From Bdellovibrionaceae bacterium UBA6502 (GTDB lineage: Bacteria > Bdellovibrionota > Bdellovibrionia > Bdellovibrionales > UBA840), in contig DJMA01000045.1 of NCBI GenBank assembly GCA_002436415.1, positions 62,001-126,000 of the forward strand: 64,000 nucleotides of DNA. The letters are read 5' to 3'. Positions 54,036 to 61,712 of this stretch are shown piece after piece. A model generated the notes under the pieces. It saw nothing but the letters and a program-made list of their open reading frames with translations. It was not told where the DNA came from and did no database searches. A program made the position numbers and the translations under genes. How positions within the stretch are numbered: the first letter of the stretch is position 1; each line of letters opens with the position of its first letter.

Positions 54036-54697
54036 TATTTTCTTTTTGAGAGATCTAACATTTTCTGAGCCTCTGAATGGGAGACATAATAAGGTTCAGA
54101 CTCGATAATATGATGAATAGATTGCATAATCCCGGCAATTCTATTTAAAGCCGCTCTCACTTTCCCAAGCTTGTCATTGTCCATTTTTTCTATGTCTTCA
54201 CGAAGGTTTCCGATTGCCACAGTGAGTGGATTATTAATTTCATGGTTATAGGTAACGATCATTGAGTGGAGAGTTTCTAATTCTGTTTTTCTCAATATTT
54301 CTTCATGATATTTTTTTAAGTTTATTTGAGTATTTATACGAGCAAAAGCAACTCTTGGCTCGGTGGGCTTAATAATATAATCATTAGCCCCTAAACTAAG
54401 AGCTTTAACAATGTTTTCCGTGTCGTCTTCTCCGGTCAATAGAATCACAGGCATTTCAATTGGCTTAAATTTACTTCTAACTTGATTTAAAACCCCGTGC
54501 CCAGAAACCCCTGGCATATGTACATCTAGAAGAACAACATCGTGGAAAATGCCTTTCCGAAAGTCTTTTAAAAAGCCTTCGCCAGTTTCATAATAAGTAC
54601 AATGAAGGTTTTCTTTTTCCAAAGTTCTCGAAAAAATACCTGCGATCATTTCATCATCATCAACAATAGCGATCTTTACAATTTTTTGATCTAACAT
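54035..54697 (-). CDS. Response regulator fused to a DHp-like helix domain without an ATPase
   Basis: 220 residues. A complete receiver (about 1-125): IAIVDDDEMIAGIF, phosphoacceptor in VVLLDVHMPGVSGHG, LLTGEDD, and Lys in IIKPTEP. After a short coiled linker, residues about 148-200 contain an H-box-like YNHEINNPLTVAIGNL with a candidate phosphohistidine, but the protein ends without HATPase_c. It could be a phosphorelay intermediate. Same logic as the protein at 18644. Stand-alone gene between rnpB and gloA. Confidence 0.85.
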   Translation of the reverse strand: MLDQKIVKIAIVDDDEMIAGIFSRTLEKENLHCTYYETGEGFLKDFRKGIFHDVVLLDVHMPGVSGHGVLNQVRSKFKPIEMPVILLTGEDDTENIVKALSLGANDYIIKPTEPRVAFARINTQINLKKYHEEILRKTELETLHSMIVTYNHEINNPLTVAIGNLREDIEKMDNDKLGKVRAALNRIAGIMQSIHHIIESEPYYVSHSEAQKMLDLSKRK

Positions 54698-55013
54698 TGT
54701 TATACTCCGTACAGATACTTTATCGGAATGATCACTTCTCCTGTCAAATGTCTATTGCCTAGTACACAGAAGCTTAAAGATTGTTAAGATTAGATCGTCT
54801 TAATATTTCTGAGAGGAAATCTAAGCCATTCTCAATATTATGTTAGCAATGTAGTTTAAAGAAATGATACATTCTTTTAGATTAAATTAAGAAATTAGAA
54901 CGCAAAGAGTCTACTTAATAGGGTTTTGAAAGTTTTTGATTATCACAATCTATACAATTTCTGCTGCATAAAAAAGGAGGCCAAAGCCTCCTCATCAGTT
55001 TTTAAAATGTATT
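54698..55013. other. Intergenic region between the REC-DHp gene and gloA
   Basis: 316 bases, AT-rich. Holds the gloA terminator at its right end and presumably the REC-DHp promoter. I see no other feature. Confidence 0.6.
54968..54993 (-). terminator. Terminator of the nemA-gloA operon
   Basis: GGAGGC and GCCTCC around a four-base loop, followed on the minus strand by six T; begins about 20 bases after the gloA stop. Confidence 0.9.
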
Positions 55014-55490
55014 TTACATCAAATCTTTTTGGACTATTTCGATCCAGTAATTATCAGGGTCTTTAATAAAGGCGATGTTTTTCATCCCTCCTTCTCCCAA
55101 TTTTTTTTGAAACTCAACTCCTAGCTTCTCAAATCGTTCGCAGGCTTTTTTAATATCGGGAACACTTACGCAGATATGTCCAAAACCACGTGGATCAGAA
55201 TTTCCATCATGGTAAACCGCTCCATCTTCTTTTTCAGTCCCCCAATTATGGGTTAACTCTAAAACCGATTGTCTACCAAATGTATAAGCTGCATTGGCTT
55301 TTTCTTCAGAAGGCACTTTCTCGCCTTCTTCTAAATATGCTAGAAAATATAAAGAAAACTTCCACTCTTCAAAATCTAGCTTTCTCACTAAACTCATTCC
55401 TAAAACATCTTGGTAAAATTTGTTGGATGCTTCAGGGTCCTTAATTCGTAACATCGTATGATTAAAAACGTAACCTTGTGTTTCACTCAT
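55014..55490 (-). CDS. gloA: Glyoxalase I (lactoylglutathione lyase)
   Basis: Converts methylglyoxal-glutathione hemithioacetal to lactoylglutathione. 158 residues. The four metal ligands are visible: His in VFNHTMLRIKD, Glu in VLELTHNWGTE, His in RGFGHICVSVPD and Glu in NYWIEIVQ. Metal could be Zn or Ni; the roughly 20-residue insertion (EGEKVPSEEKANAAY) is as in the longer eukaryotic-like or Pseudomonas GloA3 type. 2 bases after nemA. Confidence 0.94.
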   Translation of the reverse strand: MSETQGYVFNHTMLRIKDPEASNKFYQDVLGMSLVRKLDFEEWKFSLYFLAYLEEGEKVPSEEKANAAYTFGRQSVLELTHNWGTEKEDGAVYHDGNSDPRGFGHICVSVPDIKKACERFEKLGVEFQKKLGEGGMKNIAFIKDPDNYWIEIVQKDLM

Positions 55491-55492
55491 AT

Positions 55493-56557
55493 TTACTCTC
55501 CCTTCTCTAAAAATGGGTAATCAGTATATCCTTCAGCCGTTTTCGTATAAAAAGTCTCTGGGTTAAAATCATTAAAAGCTTTACCTAGTTTAACTCTTTC
55601 TACTAAGTCTGGAGTAGAAATGTAATACCTTCCCCAGGAAACCGCATCCGCTTTTCCTTCTTCCACTAAGCTTTGCGCTTGGGAAACTTCAAGGCCTTGG
55701 TTTGACACCAGTACTCCTCCAAATTGTTCTTTCATATAAGGACTCAGAGAATGATCGGTACTAGATTCTCTTGTAAAGATAAAAGCAATTTTTCTCTTCC
55801 CTAGTTCCTTGGCAACATATCCAAAAGTCTCTTTTGGATTTTCATCTCCCATATCATGCGAGTCACAAGCTGGTGCTAAATGAACTCCAACACTTCCCGC
55901 GCCCCAAACATCAATCAATGCATCAGTAATTTCCAGTAAAAATCTAGCGCGATTTTCTAGACTTCCACCATACTCATCAGTTCGCAGGTTTGTACTAGAT
56001 TGTAAAAACTGATCAATCAGATAGCCATTGGCAGCGTGAATCTCTACGCCATCAAAACCAGCGGCTTTAGCCCTTGCGCCAGCCTCTTTGTATGTTTGAA
56101 CTAGCTCCTTAACTTCTTTAGTTTCTAATGCTCTTGGAGTTTCAAACTCTTTTTTCGGTCGAAGTAAACTCACATGACCTGCTGGCTTTACTGCACTCGG
56201 AGCAACCGGTGTTTCGCCTCCTAGAAAACTTGGATGAGAAATTCTCCCCACATGCCAGAGTTGAAGAAAAATTTTTCCACCTTCTTTATGAACTGCTTCA
56301 GTTGTTTTTTTCCAGCCCTCTACCTGTGCATCATTCCAAATGCCTGGAGTGCCTTCATAGCCGACACCCATTGGAGTGATACTCGTGGCCTCAGTTAAAA
56401 TTAGTCCAGCACTAGACCTTTGCTTATAATAGGTTGCCATCAATTCATTAGGGATACGCTCTACTCCTGAACGTTGCCTAGTCAAAGGCGCCATAATAAT
56501 CCTATTTCTCAACATATGATCGCCAACTTTTAGTGGCTCTAACAAAATATTACTCAT
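55493..56557 (-). CDS. nemA: Old yellow enzyme family NAD(P)H:flavin oxidoreductase (NemA-like)
   Basis: 354 residues from ATG 56557 behind GAGGAGGA. FMN enzyme reducing electrophilic alkenes, nitro compounds or maleimides. LLEPLKVGDHMLRNRIIMAPLTRQRS across the start, LQLWHVGRISHPS, GVEIHAANGYLIDQFLQ (active-site His/Asn) and STNLRTDEYGGSLENRARF are diagnostic. Paired with gloA as in the E. coli nemRA-gloA electrophile-response operon; no NemR regulator gene is seen here. Confidence 0.94.
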   Translation of the reverse strand: MSNILLEPLKVGDHMLRNRIIMAPLTRQRSGVERIPNELMATYYKQRSSAGLILTEATSITPMGVGYEGTPGIWNDAQVEGWKKTTEAVHKEGGKIFLQLWHVGRISHPSFLGGETPVAPSAVKPAGHVSLLRPKKEFETPRALETKEVKELVQTYKEAGARAKAAGFDGVEIHAANGYLIDQFLQSSTNLRTDEYGGSLENRARFLLEITDALIDVWGAGSVGVHLAPACDSHDMGDENPKETFGYVAKELGKRKIAFIFTRESSTDHSLSPYMKEQFGGVLVSNQGLEVSQAQSLVEEGKADAVSWGRYYISTPDLVERVKLGKAFNDFNPETFYTKTAEGYTDYPFLEKGE

Positions 56558-56654
56558 AAATATCCTCCTCTTGTTTAATAGAACAAAGATAAAGCTTTTT
56601 GCCTCAAGAAGAAATGTATTCCTGATTTTCATTGCAGTTTATTTAATACACAAA

Positions 56655-56682
56655 CAAAAAAGCGACTTTGGGAAGCCGCTTT
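56655..56682 (-). terminator. Terminator of the 56.7-kb exported-protein gene
   Basis: AAGCGGCTT and AAGTCGCTT pair (one wobble), followed on the minus strand by T-rich sequence. Confidence 0.75.
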
Positions 56683-56709
56683 AAATAAAAATGCTAAGAT
56701 AAAAAACTT

Positions 56710-57114
56710 TTAGAAATCCTCACCCTCACCAACGAAACGATAAGTTGAATACTTATTAGGATCTAAAAAGTTATGAAATTCCTTACACGTTTTCTTTTCT
56801 TTCAATTTTTTCCCTAACCGGGAAGCCCTGGCAATGACATCACCTTCCACATATTTAAAAAAAGAACCATCCTCACTAAAATGATAGTTTACACGAAAAT
56901 ACCATTGCCTTGGGTTTATAAGACTATCTTCAATTTCAAAAGCTCCAAATTCATCTTCACTGGCAAACCAGGCTTTTGAGATGAAATAAACACCATTGCT
57001 ATTCGAATCTGTGATTCTTACGGCATAACAATCTTCATATTTGTATTCGGTCTGTTCGCTCGCAAACATCTGCGACGCTACAAGTAAACTAAATACCACA
57101 AAAAATACTTTCAT
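56710..57114 (-). CDS. Hypothetical exported protein
   Basis: 134 residues with signal peptide MKVFFVVFSLLVASQMFA. The mature part is small, aromatic and acidic (YYxxS, NPRQWYFRVNYHFSEDG), with two Cys about 29 and 111 that could pair. No family recognised. Monocistronic, with its own terminator. Confidence 0.7.
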   Translation of the reverse strand: MKVFFVVFSLLVASQMFASEQTEYKYEDCYAVRITDSNSNGVYFISKAWFASEDEFGAFEIEDSLINPRQWYFRVNYHFSEDGSFFKYVEGDVIARASRLGKKLKEKKTCKEFHNFLDPNKYSTYRFVGEGEDF

Positions 57115-57346
57115 AATTCCCCCTATTCAAGACTTTGTAGGAAGAAATGTTCCAATTTGACAGAGATTTATTAAATTAAACTTCTTTCCCATTGTTATTT
57201 TAAATACAGAGAAAGCTTTACAACTAAGTGCTAAGAAAATGGAAATATCTATTTTAACTGAATCGAAAATTAAATTTGTAGACTCTTACACATTATCTAT
57301 AACCAACAAAGAAGAAAGTTTATGGAAATGCCTTGAAAATTGTTGT

Positions 57347-57868
57347 ATGGAAAATCAAACTTCAATCTACAAAACCTACATTCGCCTCTTCCTAATGATC
57401 ACAGTCTCAATGATCGTGATGTACGGAATCACTTACCTCAACAGCTATCGTCTCGAAGATGTATTCTGGAGTGAGACAAGATTTTATATGAATCTTATCA
57501 TGGGCTCAGCAATGACACTTGTGATGCTGTGGTTCATGAGAGATATGTACAAAAGTAAAGTTTTAAATACGCTTATCGTAATTCTAGCCATTGCTGTAAT
57601 GGGCAAGGCAACATGGCTAATGAGAACTCAAAAAGAAGTAAATGACATCGCATATATGAAGGCGATGATCCCACACCATTCCATTGCTATATTAACGAGT
57701 CAAAAGGCACAAATAAGAGACATTAGAGTTCACCAGTTAGCTGTAAATATCGCTGAAACGCAAAAAGAAGAAATAAAGAAAATGAAAAAGCTAATCCGAC
57801 AAATACAAACAGAAGGTCCGCAAAAACTAGAGGACCTTACGAATAATAAAATCACTCAAAACCTATAA
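57347..57868 (+). CDS. DUF305-like membrane protein
   Basis: 173 residues from ATG 57347. Three or four hydrophobic helices (FLMITVSMIVMYGITYL, FYMNLIMGSAMTLVMLWFM, TLIVILAIAVMGKATWL) precede a cytoplasmic or periplasmic helical region AYMKAMIPHHSIAIL...EEIKKMKKLI, the DUF305 HH signature. Relatives are often near metal or copper resistance genes, but none is visible here. The frame is open back to 57239; the shorter start fits family length. Confidence 0.7.
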   Translation: MENQTSIYKTYIRLFLMITVSMIVMYGITYLNSYRLEDVFWSETRFYMNLIMGSAMTLVMLWFMRDMYKSKVLNTLIVILAIAVMGKATWLMRTQKEVNDIAYMKAMIPHHSIAILTSQKAQIRDIRVHQLAVNIAETQKEEIKKMKKLIRQIQTEGPQKLEDLTNNKITQNL

Positions 57869-57892
57869 ACCATGACTACGTCCTGGAGCCCG

Positions 57893-57922
57893 TACCAAAA
57901 AAAAACCACCTTGCGGTGGTTT
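57893..57922 (-). terminator. Terminator of the tRNA-Met gene
   Basis: AAACCACC and GGTGGTTT around a GCAA tetraloop, followed by a run of T on the minus strand, five bases after the tRNA CCA. Confidence 0.9.
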
Positions 57923-57927
57923 GTTTT

Positions 57928-58004
57928 TGGTACGGGCACCAGGACTTGAACCTGGGATCCTCCGGTTATGAGCCGGATGCTTTAACCAACTAAGCTATGC
58001 CCGC
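57928..58004 (-). tRNA. tRNA-Met (anticodon CAT)
   Basis: 77 nt including an encoded CCA. Acceptor stem GCGGGCA pairs with TGCCCGT (G1-U72 wobble), anticodon stem TCCGG/CCGGA closes the loop CTCATAA with anticodon CAT, and the T loop GTTCAAG is standard. No three G-C pairs of an initiator and no C1-A72 mismatch, so elongator Met; a lysidine-modified tRNA-Ile2 is the alternative. Confidence 0.93.
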
Positions 58005-58124
58005 TTAAATTGTTTTAACAATATATCTAATTCAGATTGGCTTGTCTTTAATTTTCAAATGTTTGAATCATACTATCAAAAAAAATGCTTAGTTTTTCTG
58101 CAAGATTTGACTCTTTTCTATTTT

Positions 58125-59438
58125 TTAACCAGTATAGACGACACTTTGGACACTATCGGCCACAACAATCTCCATTTCCACGAAGTTAGAAGCCTCCAAA
58201 TCTTCCTCTTGAGCGAGGTAGGTTATACTAGCCACATTAGCAGTCACATTACTTAATGTAATTAAGCCTTCGACAATTGGCATAACCGCAAGCATCAAAA
58301 CAATGGTCGGCTCCAAAGGAATTCCTAGAGGTTTCATCACGATTCCTAGCATCGCTAGGGCTCCAATACCTGGAGCACCACTCATAGCAATAGAAGTTAG
58401 GATAGATCCTACCAAAACAACAACAGTGCTCGATAGACTCAAACCAATTCCATAAATTTCCATCATAAAAATAGCGGTTAAACTCACAATGAAAGACGAA
58501 CCAACTGCATTTAGACAAATGCTCAAAGGAACAAACAAATGCACTCCGTCTTTACTTAATTTTGTTTTCTCTTCAAAGGATTTCAACATGGCCGGTATAC
58601 TTGCTAAACTCGATGATGTGGAGAAAGATACAATGCTCGGATCTTTCAAAAAGGAATATAGCTCCTTCCAGCTAAGGTTTAATTTTTTCTTTGTCACAAA
58701 CCAAGAAATCAAAACTATCAAAAGACAACCAAAACTAAGAAGTCCGACAAACTTACCTAGAGCAAAAATAATCCCAGGTCCCACATGAGATATGTGTTCC
58801 GCAAAAAGACAAAACAGACCAATAGGCAATCCATACATAATACCTTGAATTACTTTAGCCATGGCTTGGTATAAAACATTAAACAGTTCAACAGTGTGTT
58901 TAGATTCTTTACTCTCAACAAAGCCCAGTCCAACCCCAAGAAGAATGGAGAAGAATAAAACCGCTAAATTATTTCCTCTTGTTAAAGCAGAAAAAATATT
59001 TCCAGGAACCATCAGCTCCAGCAAACTCCATAAGCCTGTGTCCTGCGAAACATCACTTACCACTGAAGGCGCACTTGCGATCAATTTTCCTAAAGAGTCT
59101 TGCGCCTCTACACTTAAATTAGATCCGGCCTGACCAATCACACCTAATAAAAAACCTATTCCCGCAGCCGTTAACATAATCAAAGGAAATAGAGTCACAA
59201 TTTTTTTGATACTGCCATTTAAACTCTTATTTTTTAAAAGCGACGCAATGCTTGAACTAATGGATACAACTAACAAAGGAGTGATGACCATGGTTAACAG
59301 AGACATATATAGTTTTCCAACAGGAGCAATGTACTCCACCAAGTCTTTCAAATAAATTCCAGTAAAAGCTCCACCCAACATTGCAACCAAGATCAATTTT
59401 GGGTTTCCTAATAATTTAATGACTTTGTTCCAGATCAT
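58125..59438 (-). CDS. Dicarboxylate/amino acid:cation symporter family protein (non-canonical binding site)
   Basis: 437 residues with about eight membrane helices plus re-entrant loops. Serine-rich VSFSTSSSLASIPAML (about 260), NAVGSSFIVSLTAIFM in place of the NMDGT motif, and TM8 PIVEGLITLSNVTANVAS. Relative to GltPh/GltP, the residues matching D390, D394, R397 and D405 read M, E, I and N, so substrate and sodium coordination should differ from glutamate carriers. It overlaps the solute-binding protein gene by 4 bases, suggesting joint function. Confidence 0.85.
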   Translation of the reverse strand: MIWNKVIKLLGNPKLILVAMLGGAFTGIYLKDLVEYIAPVGKLYMSLLTMVITPLLVVSISSSIASLLKNKSLNGSIKKIVTLFPLIMLTAAGIGFLLGVIGQAGSNLSVEAQDSLGKLIASAPSVVSDVSQDTGLWSLLELMVPGNIFSALTRGNNLAVLFFSILLGVGLGFVESKESKHTVELFNVLYQAMAKVIQGIMYGLPIGLFCLFAEHISHVGPGIIFALGKFVGLLSFGCLLIVLISWFVTKKKLNLSWKELYSFLKDPSIVSFSTSSSLASIPAMLKSFEEKTKLSKDGVHLFVPLSICLNAVGSSFIVSLTAIFMMEIYGIGLSLSSTVVVLVGSILTSIAMSGAPGIGALAMLGIVMKPLGIPLEPTIVLMLAVMPIVEGLITLSNVTANVASITYLAQEEDLEASNFVEMEIVVADSVQSVVYTG

Positions 59439-60253
59439 TTTTCTTGCCTCCAGTAATCGTTCGCTAAAAATTCTTCTTTTAACTTATCCAGATGTCCCGT
59501 GCTTTCCAGTTCCATAAAGAAAATGTCAATCCAAGCTTTTAAACGGTAGTTTTCAGAGGCAACAGCTACACCAATCATATCAAAAGCATCGGGAATCATA
59601 TAAGTTGCGGTTTTAATATTTAAAGAAGGCATCAAAGTTTGCCATGTCTTTATAATTTGATTATCCACCATGCTAAAATCTACTTTTTTAGATGCAATGG
59701 CTTTGTATATTTCTTCGCGGTCTTTAAAATAAACTTTTTGTGCCTTCGGAAATCTAACCTCTATGTATTGAGAAAAGCTCGAGCCTTGAAAAACCGCTAC
59801 TTTAAGGTCGCTACGATTGAAGCTATCCACATTTAAACGATTTCCTGAGTTTACAAAACTTAGTCGATTAAAAACCACTCCCAAAGGTAAGTTCACATAG
59901 GGATTTGAAAATAAAACTTTTTCGGCCCTCTTACTAGTAATGCTTAATTTAGAAATAGCAATGTCAGCTTTTTTATCAGCGACTATATCTACAACTTGAT
60001 TGTAAGTCTCTGCATTGGAGCGAATTTGCAGCTTTACACCCAGACTCTTCGCCATTTTTTTAGCGATTTCAAAATCAATTCCACGATTTACATTTTTCTC
60101 ACCATTTGCCTGGATTAAAAATGGTGGAGCTTCGTTTTTATAGGTTACTACCCTAAGAACCCCGCGATCCCTTATCTCAGCAAAGGGATCTTCACCAGCT
60201 ATACCAGCGGCGCAAATTAAAAAAGCAAATAATAGAACAAAAAGGCTTCTCAT
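59435..60253 (-). CDS. Periplasmic solute-binding protein, family 3
   Basis: 272 residues. Signal peptide MRSLFVLLFAFLICAAGIA, then the SBP_bac_3 fold: GVLRVVTYKNEAPPFL, RGIDFEIAKKMAKSLGVKL, KKADIAISKLSITSKRAEKVLFS, AVFQGSSF and VDFSMVDN. Family 3 proteins normally feed ABC importers of amino acids; here no ABC gene is near and the 3' end overlaps a secondary symporter gene, as in known SBP-symporter fusions. Ligand unknown, probably an amino or carboxylic acid. Confidence 0.87.
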   Translation of the reverse strand: MRSLFVLLFAFLICAAGIAGEDPFAEIRDRGVLRVVTYKNEAPPFLIQANGEKNVNRGIDFEIAKKMAKSLGVKLQIRSNAETYNQVVDIVADKKADIAISKLSITSKRAEKVLFSNPYVNLPLGVVFNRLSFVNSGNRLNVDSFNRSDLKVAVFQGSSFSQYIEVRFPKAQKVYFKDREEIYKAIASKKVDFSMVDNQIIKTWQTLMPSLNIKTATYMIPDAFDMIGVAVASENYRLKAWIDIFFMELESTGHLDKLKEEFLANDYWRQEK

Positions 60254-60713
60254 ATTTATCTCCTACTAAGGATAAATACAAAAGCCGTGCCCCCTAAAAA
60301 CCCATTTCATTTGCTTTGACAACTAAAAGAGCCTAAATGACCAAAATCGGCAGACAAAACAAAATAAATATACAGTGGAAATTGAAAAAGAGCTTTTTCG
60401 AAAAAGTGGTTAAATCCTTTAAATCACAAGATTTCTATAGTCCTTAGAATTGTGTTCTCAAAAGGTTTTCGCCTTCAAGCCCACTCAGATCTTTCCAGGG
60501 ATAATATTACTCATTTGCTACTTGAAATTGATTGTGATCCGCTAAGAGAGTGTTTTCCAATTTGCCTGTCGATTTCACCAAAAGGAAGAATAAGACTTTC
60601 TACAGCAAATACTTCGATTACAGCAGTACGAAAGCTAAACTAAAATTAAAATGACTTTGAGAGCTTTTCCTCCAAAAAAAAAGCCACATCACTGTGGCTC
60701 TTAAATCTATCTG
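60254..60713. other. Intergenic region upstream of the solute-binding protein gene
   Basis: 460 bases. Contains the terminator of the next gene and presumably the SBP promoter. A 63-codon plus-strand frame (60452-60643) has no ribosome site and no recognisable product. Nothing else seen. Confidence 0.55.
60674..60700 (-). terminator. Terminator of the protein-glutaminase-like gene
   Basis: AGCCACA and TGTGGCT around a four-base loop, followed by nine T on the minus strand. Confidence 0.92.
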
Positions 60714-61490
60714 TTATTTCAAGTCTTCATAATTGAAATACCATGGAGGCTTATCTTTGATCATATCTAAAGAGTATCCTAAGTTTTTCAAATTACTTCT
60801 CTCTGCGCTCAAATATCGAAGCTGCGCATTGGTAGCCATTTTCGTGAAATTGTATTTTTCGTTTTCACAATTGGAATTTGGCACATAGGTATTGGGACTA
60901 CAAATACTAAAAGTTGTCTCTTTATATCGAGCGTCCTTTACCTGTCTTGCTGCCCACTCTCGATAATCTAGAGGATGGTTCATCTCCATTGCTGGGTCTA
61001 ACACAAAAACACGTTTTCCAACTCTAACGATTGGCGCTACATGATACCACCAGGAAACGGACCCACTCTTTGAAAAAGGAGTTTTCACATTTAAGTTACC
61101 AAAAATAAAAAACTTCATTGGTGGCTCAAGTCCCATACTGGCAACATTCACTGCTGCCCAGTGGGCTCTGGCAAAACAACCATCTTGAGGATATAACCAA
61201 CTAGATCGGCGAAGCACTCTGCCATTGTTGGGATCGATAATAAAACTACGATCTCTTAAATAACGAAAAGCCGCCATGGTAACTTCGATGGATTTCCAAT
61301 CAGGAATTTTACTAAGATCCAAGTTTTCAAAACGAGTTGAAACCGAATTGGCGCTAGATCTTGTAGCCCGAGCACTCCCCATATATAAGTCTCTGACTTT
61401 TCGAAAATCAACACCTTCAGGCCTAGCAGCCGGCATTGCAATTGAATTTATACTAAATAGTAAAAATAAAAGTAAAAATGAAGCTCTCAT
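60714..61490 (-). CDS. Exported protein-glutaminase-like cysteine deamidase
   Basis: 258 residues with signal peptide MRASFLLLFLLFSINSIAMP. The Cys-His-Asp triad of protein glutaminases/transglutaminase-fold deamidases is visible in order: QDGCFARAHWAAV (Cys about 104), SWWYHVAPIVRV (His about 149) and VFVLDPAMEMN (Asp about 165). Enzymes of this family convert protein glutamine to glutamate outside the cell. Two extra Cys pairs (about 197-208) may be disulfides. The role, perhaps in prey-protein modification or nitrogen gain, is inference. Monocistronic with terminator. Confidence 0.72.
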   Translation of the reverse strand: MRASFLLLFLLFSINSIAMPAARPEGVDFRKVRDLYMGSARATRSSANSVSTRFENLDLSKIPDWKSIEVTMAAFRYLRDRSFIIDPNNGRVLRRSSWLYPQDGCFARAHWAAVNVASMGLEPPMKFFIFGNLNVKTPFSKSGSVSWWYHVAPIVRVGKRVFVLDPAMEMNHPLDYREWAARQVKDARYKETTFSICSPNTYVPNSNCENEKYNFTKMATNAQLRYLSAERSNLKNLGYSLDMIKDKPPWYFNYEDLK

Positions 61491-61662
61491 ATTCCCCCCC
61501 AGGTCAAAGAACAGTTTTTTGGATTTAGTCTCTACTTAAACTTTAAGCCTAGATACGTTAACAAAATATATTGAGTCACCGCAACTTTAAACTGCAATGA
61601 ATGACTCAATGAAAACAAATTAGTTTTAAATCGATTAATTTTGCCACCTAAAGAGATCAAAT

Positions 61663-61695
61663 AAAAAAAGGCCACTATTTCTAGTGGCCTTTTTG
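61663..61695 (-). terminator. Terminator of rpoD
   Basis: AAAAAGGCCACTA and TAGTGGCCTTTTT around a short loop, followed by T-rich sequence on the minus strand. Confidence 0.95.
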
Positions 61696-61712
61696 CTTTT
61701 TGTTTCTGTTTT

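Noticed and set aside
60452..60643. 63-codon plus-strand ORF
   Set aside because: No ribosome site, no family resemblance, and biased only weakly toward coding.
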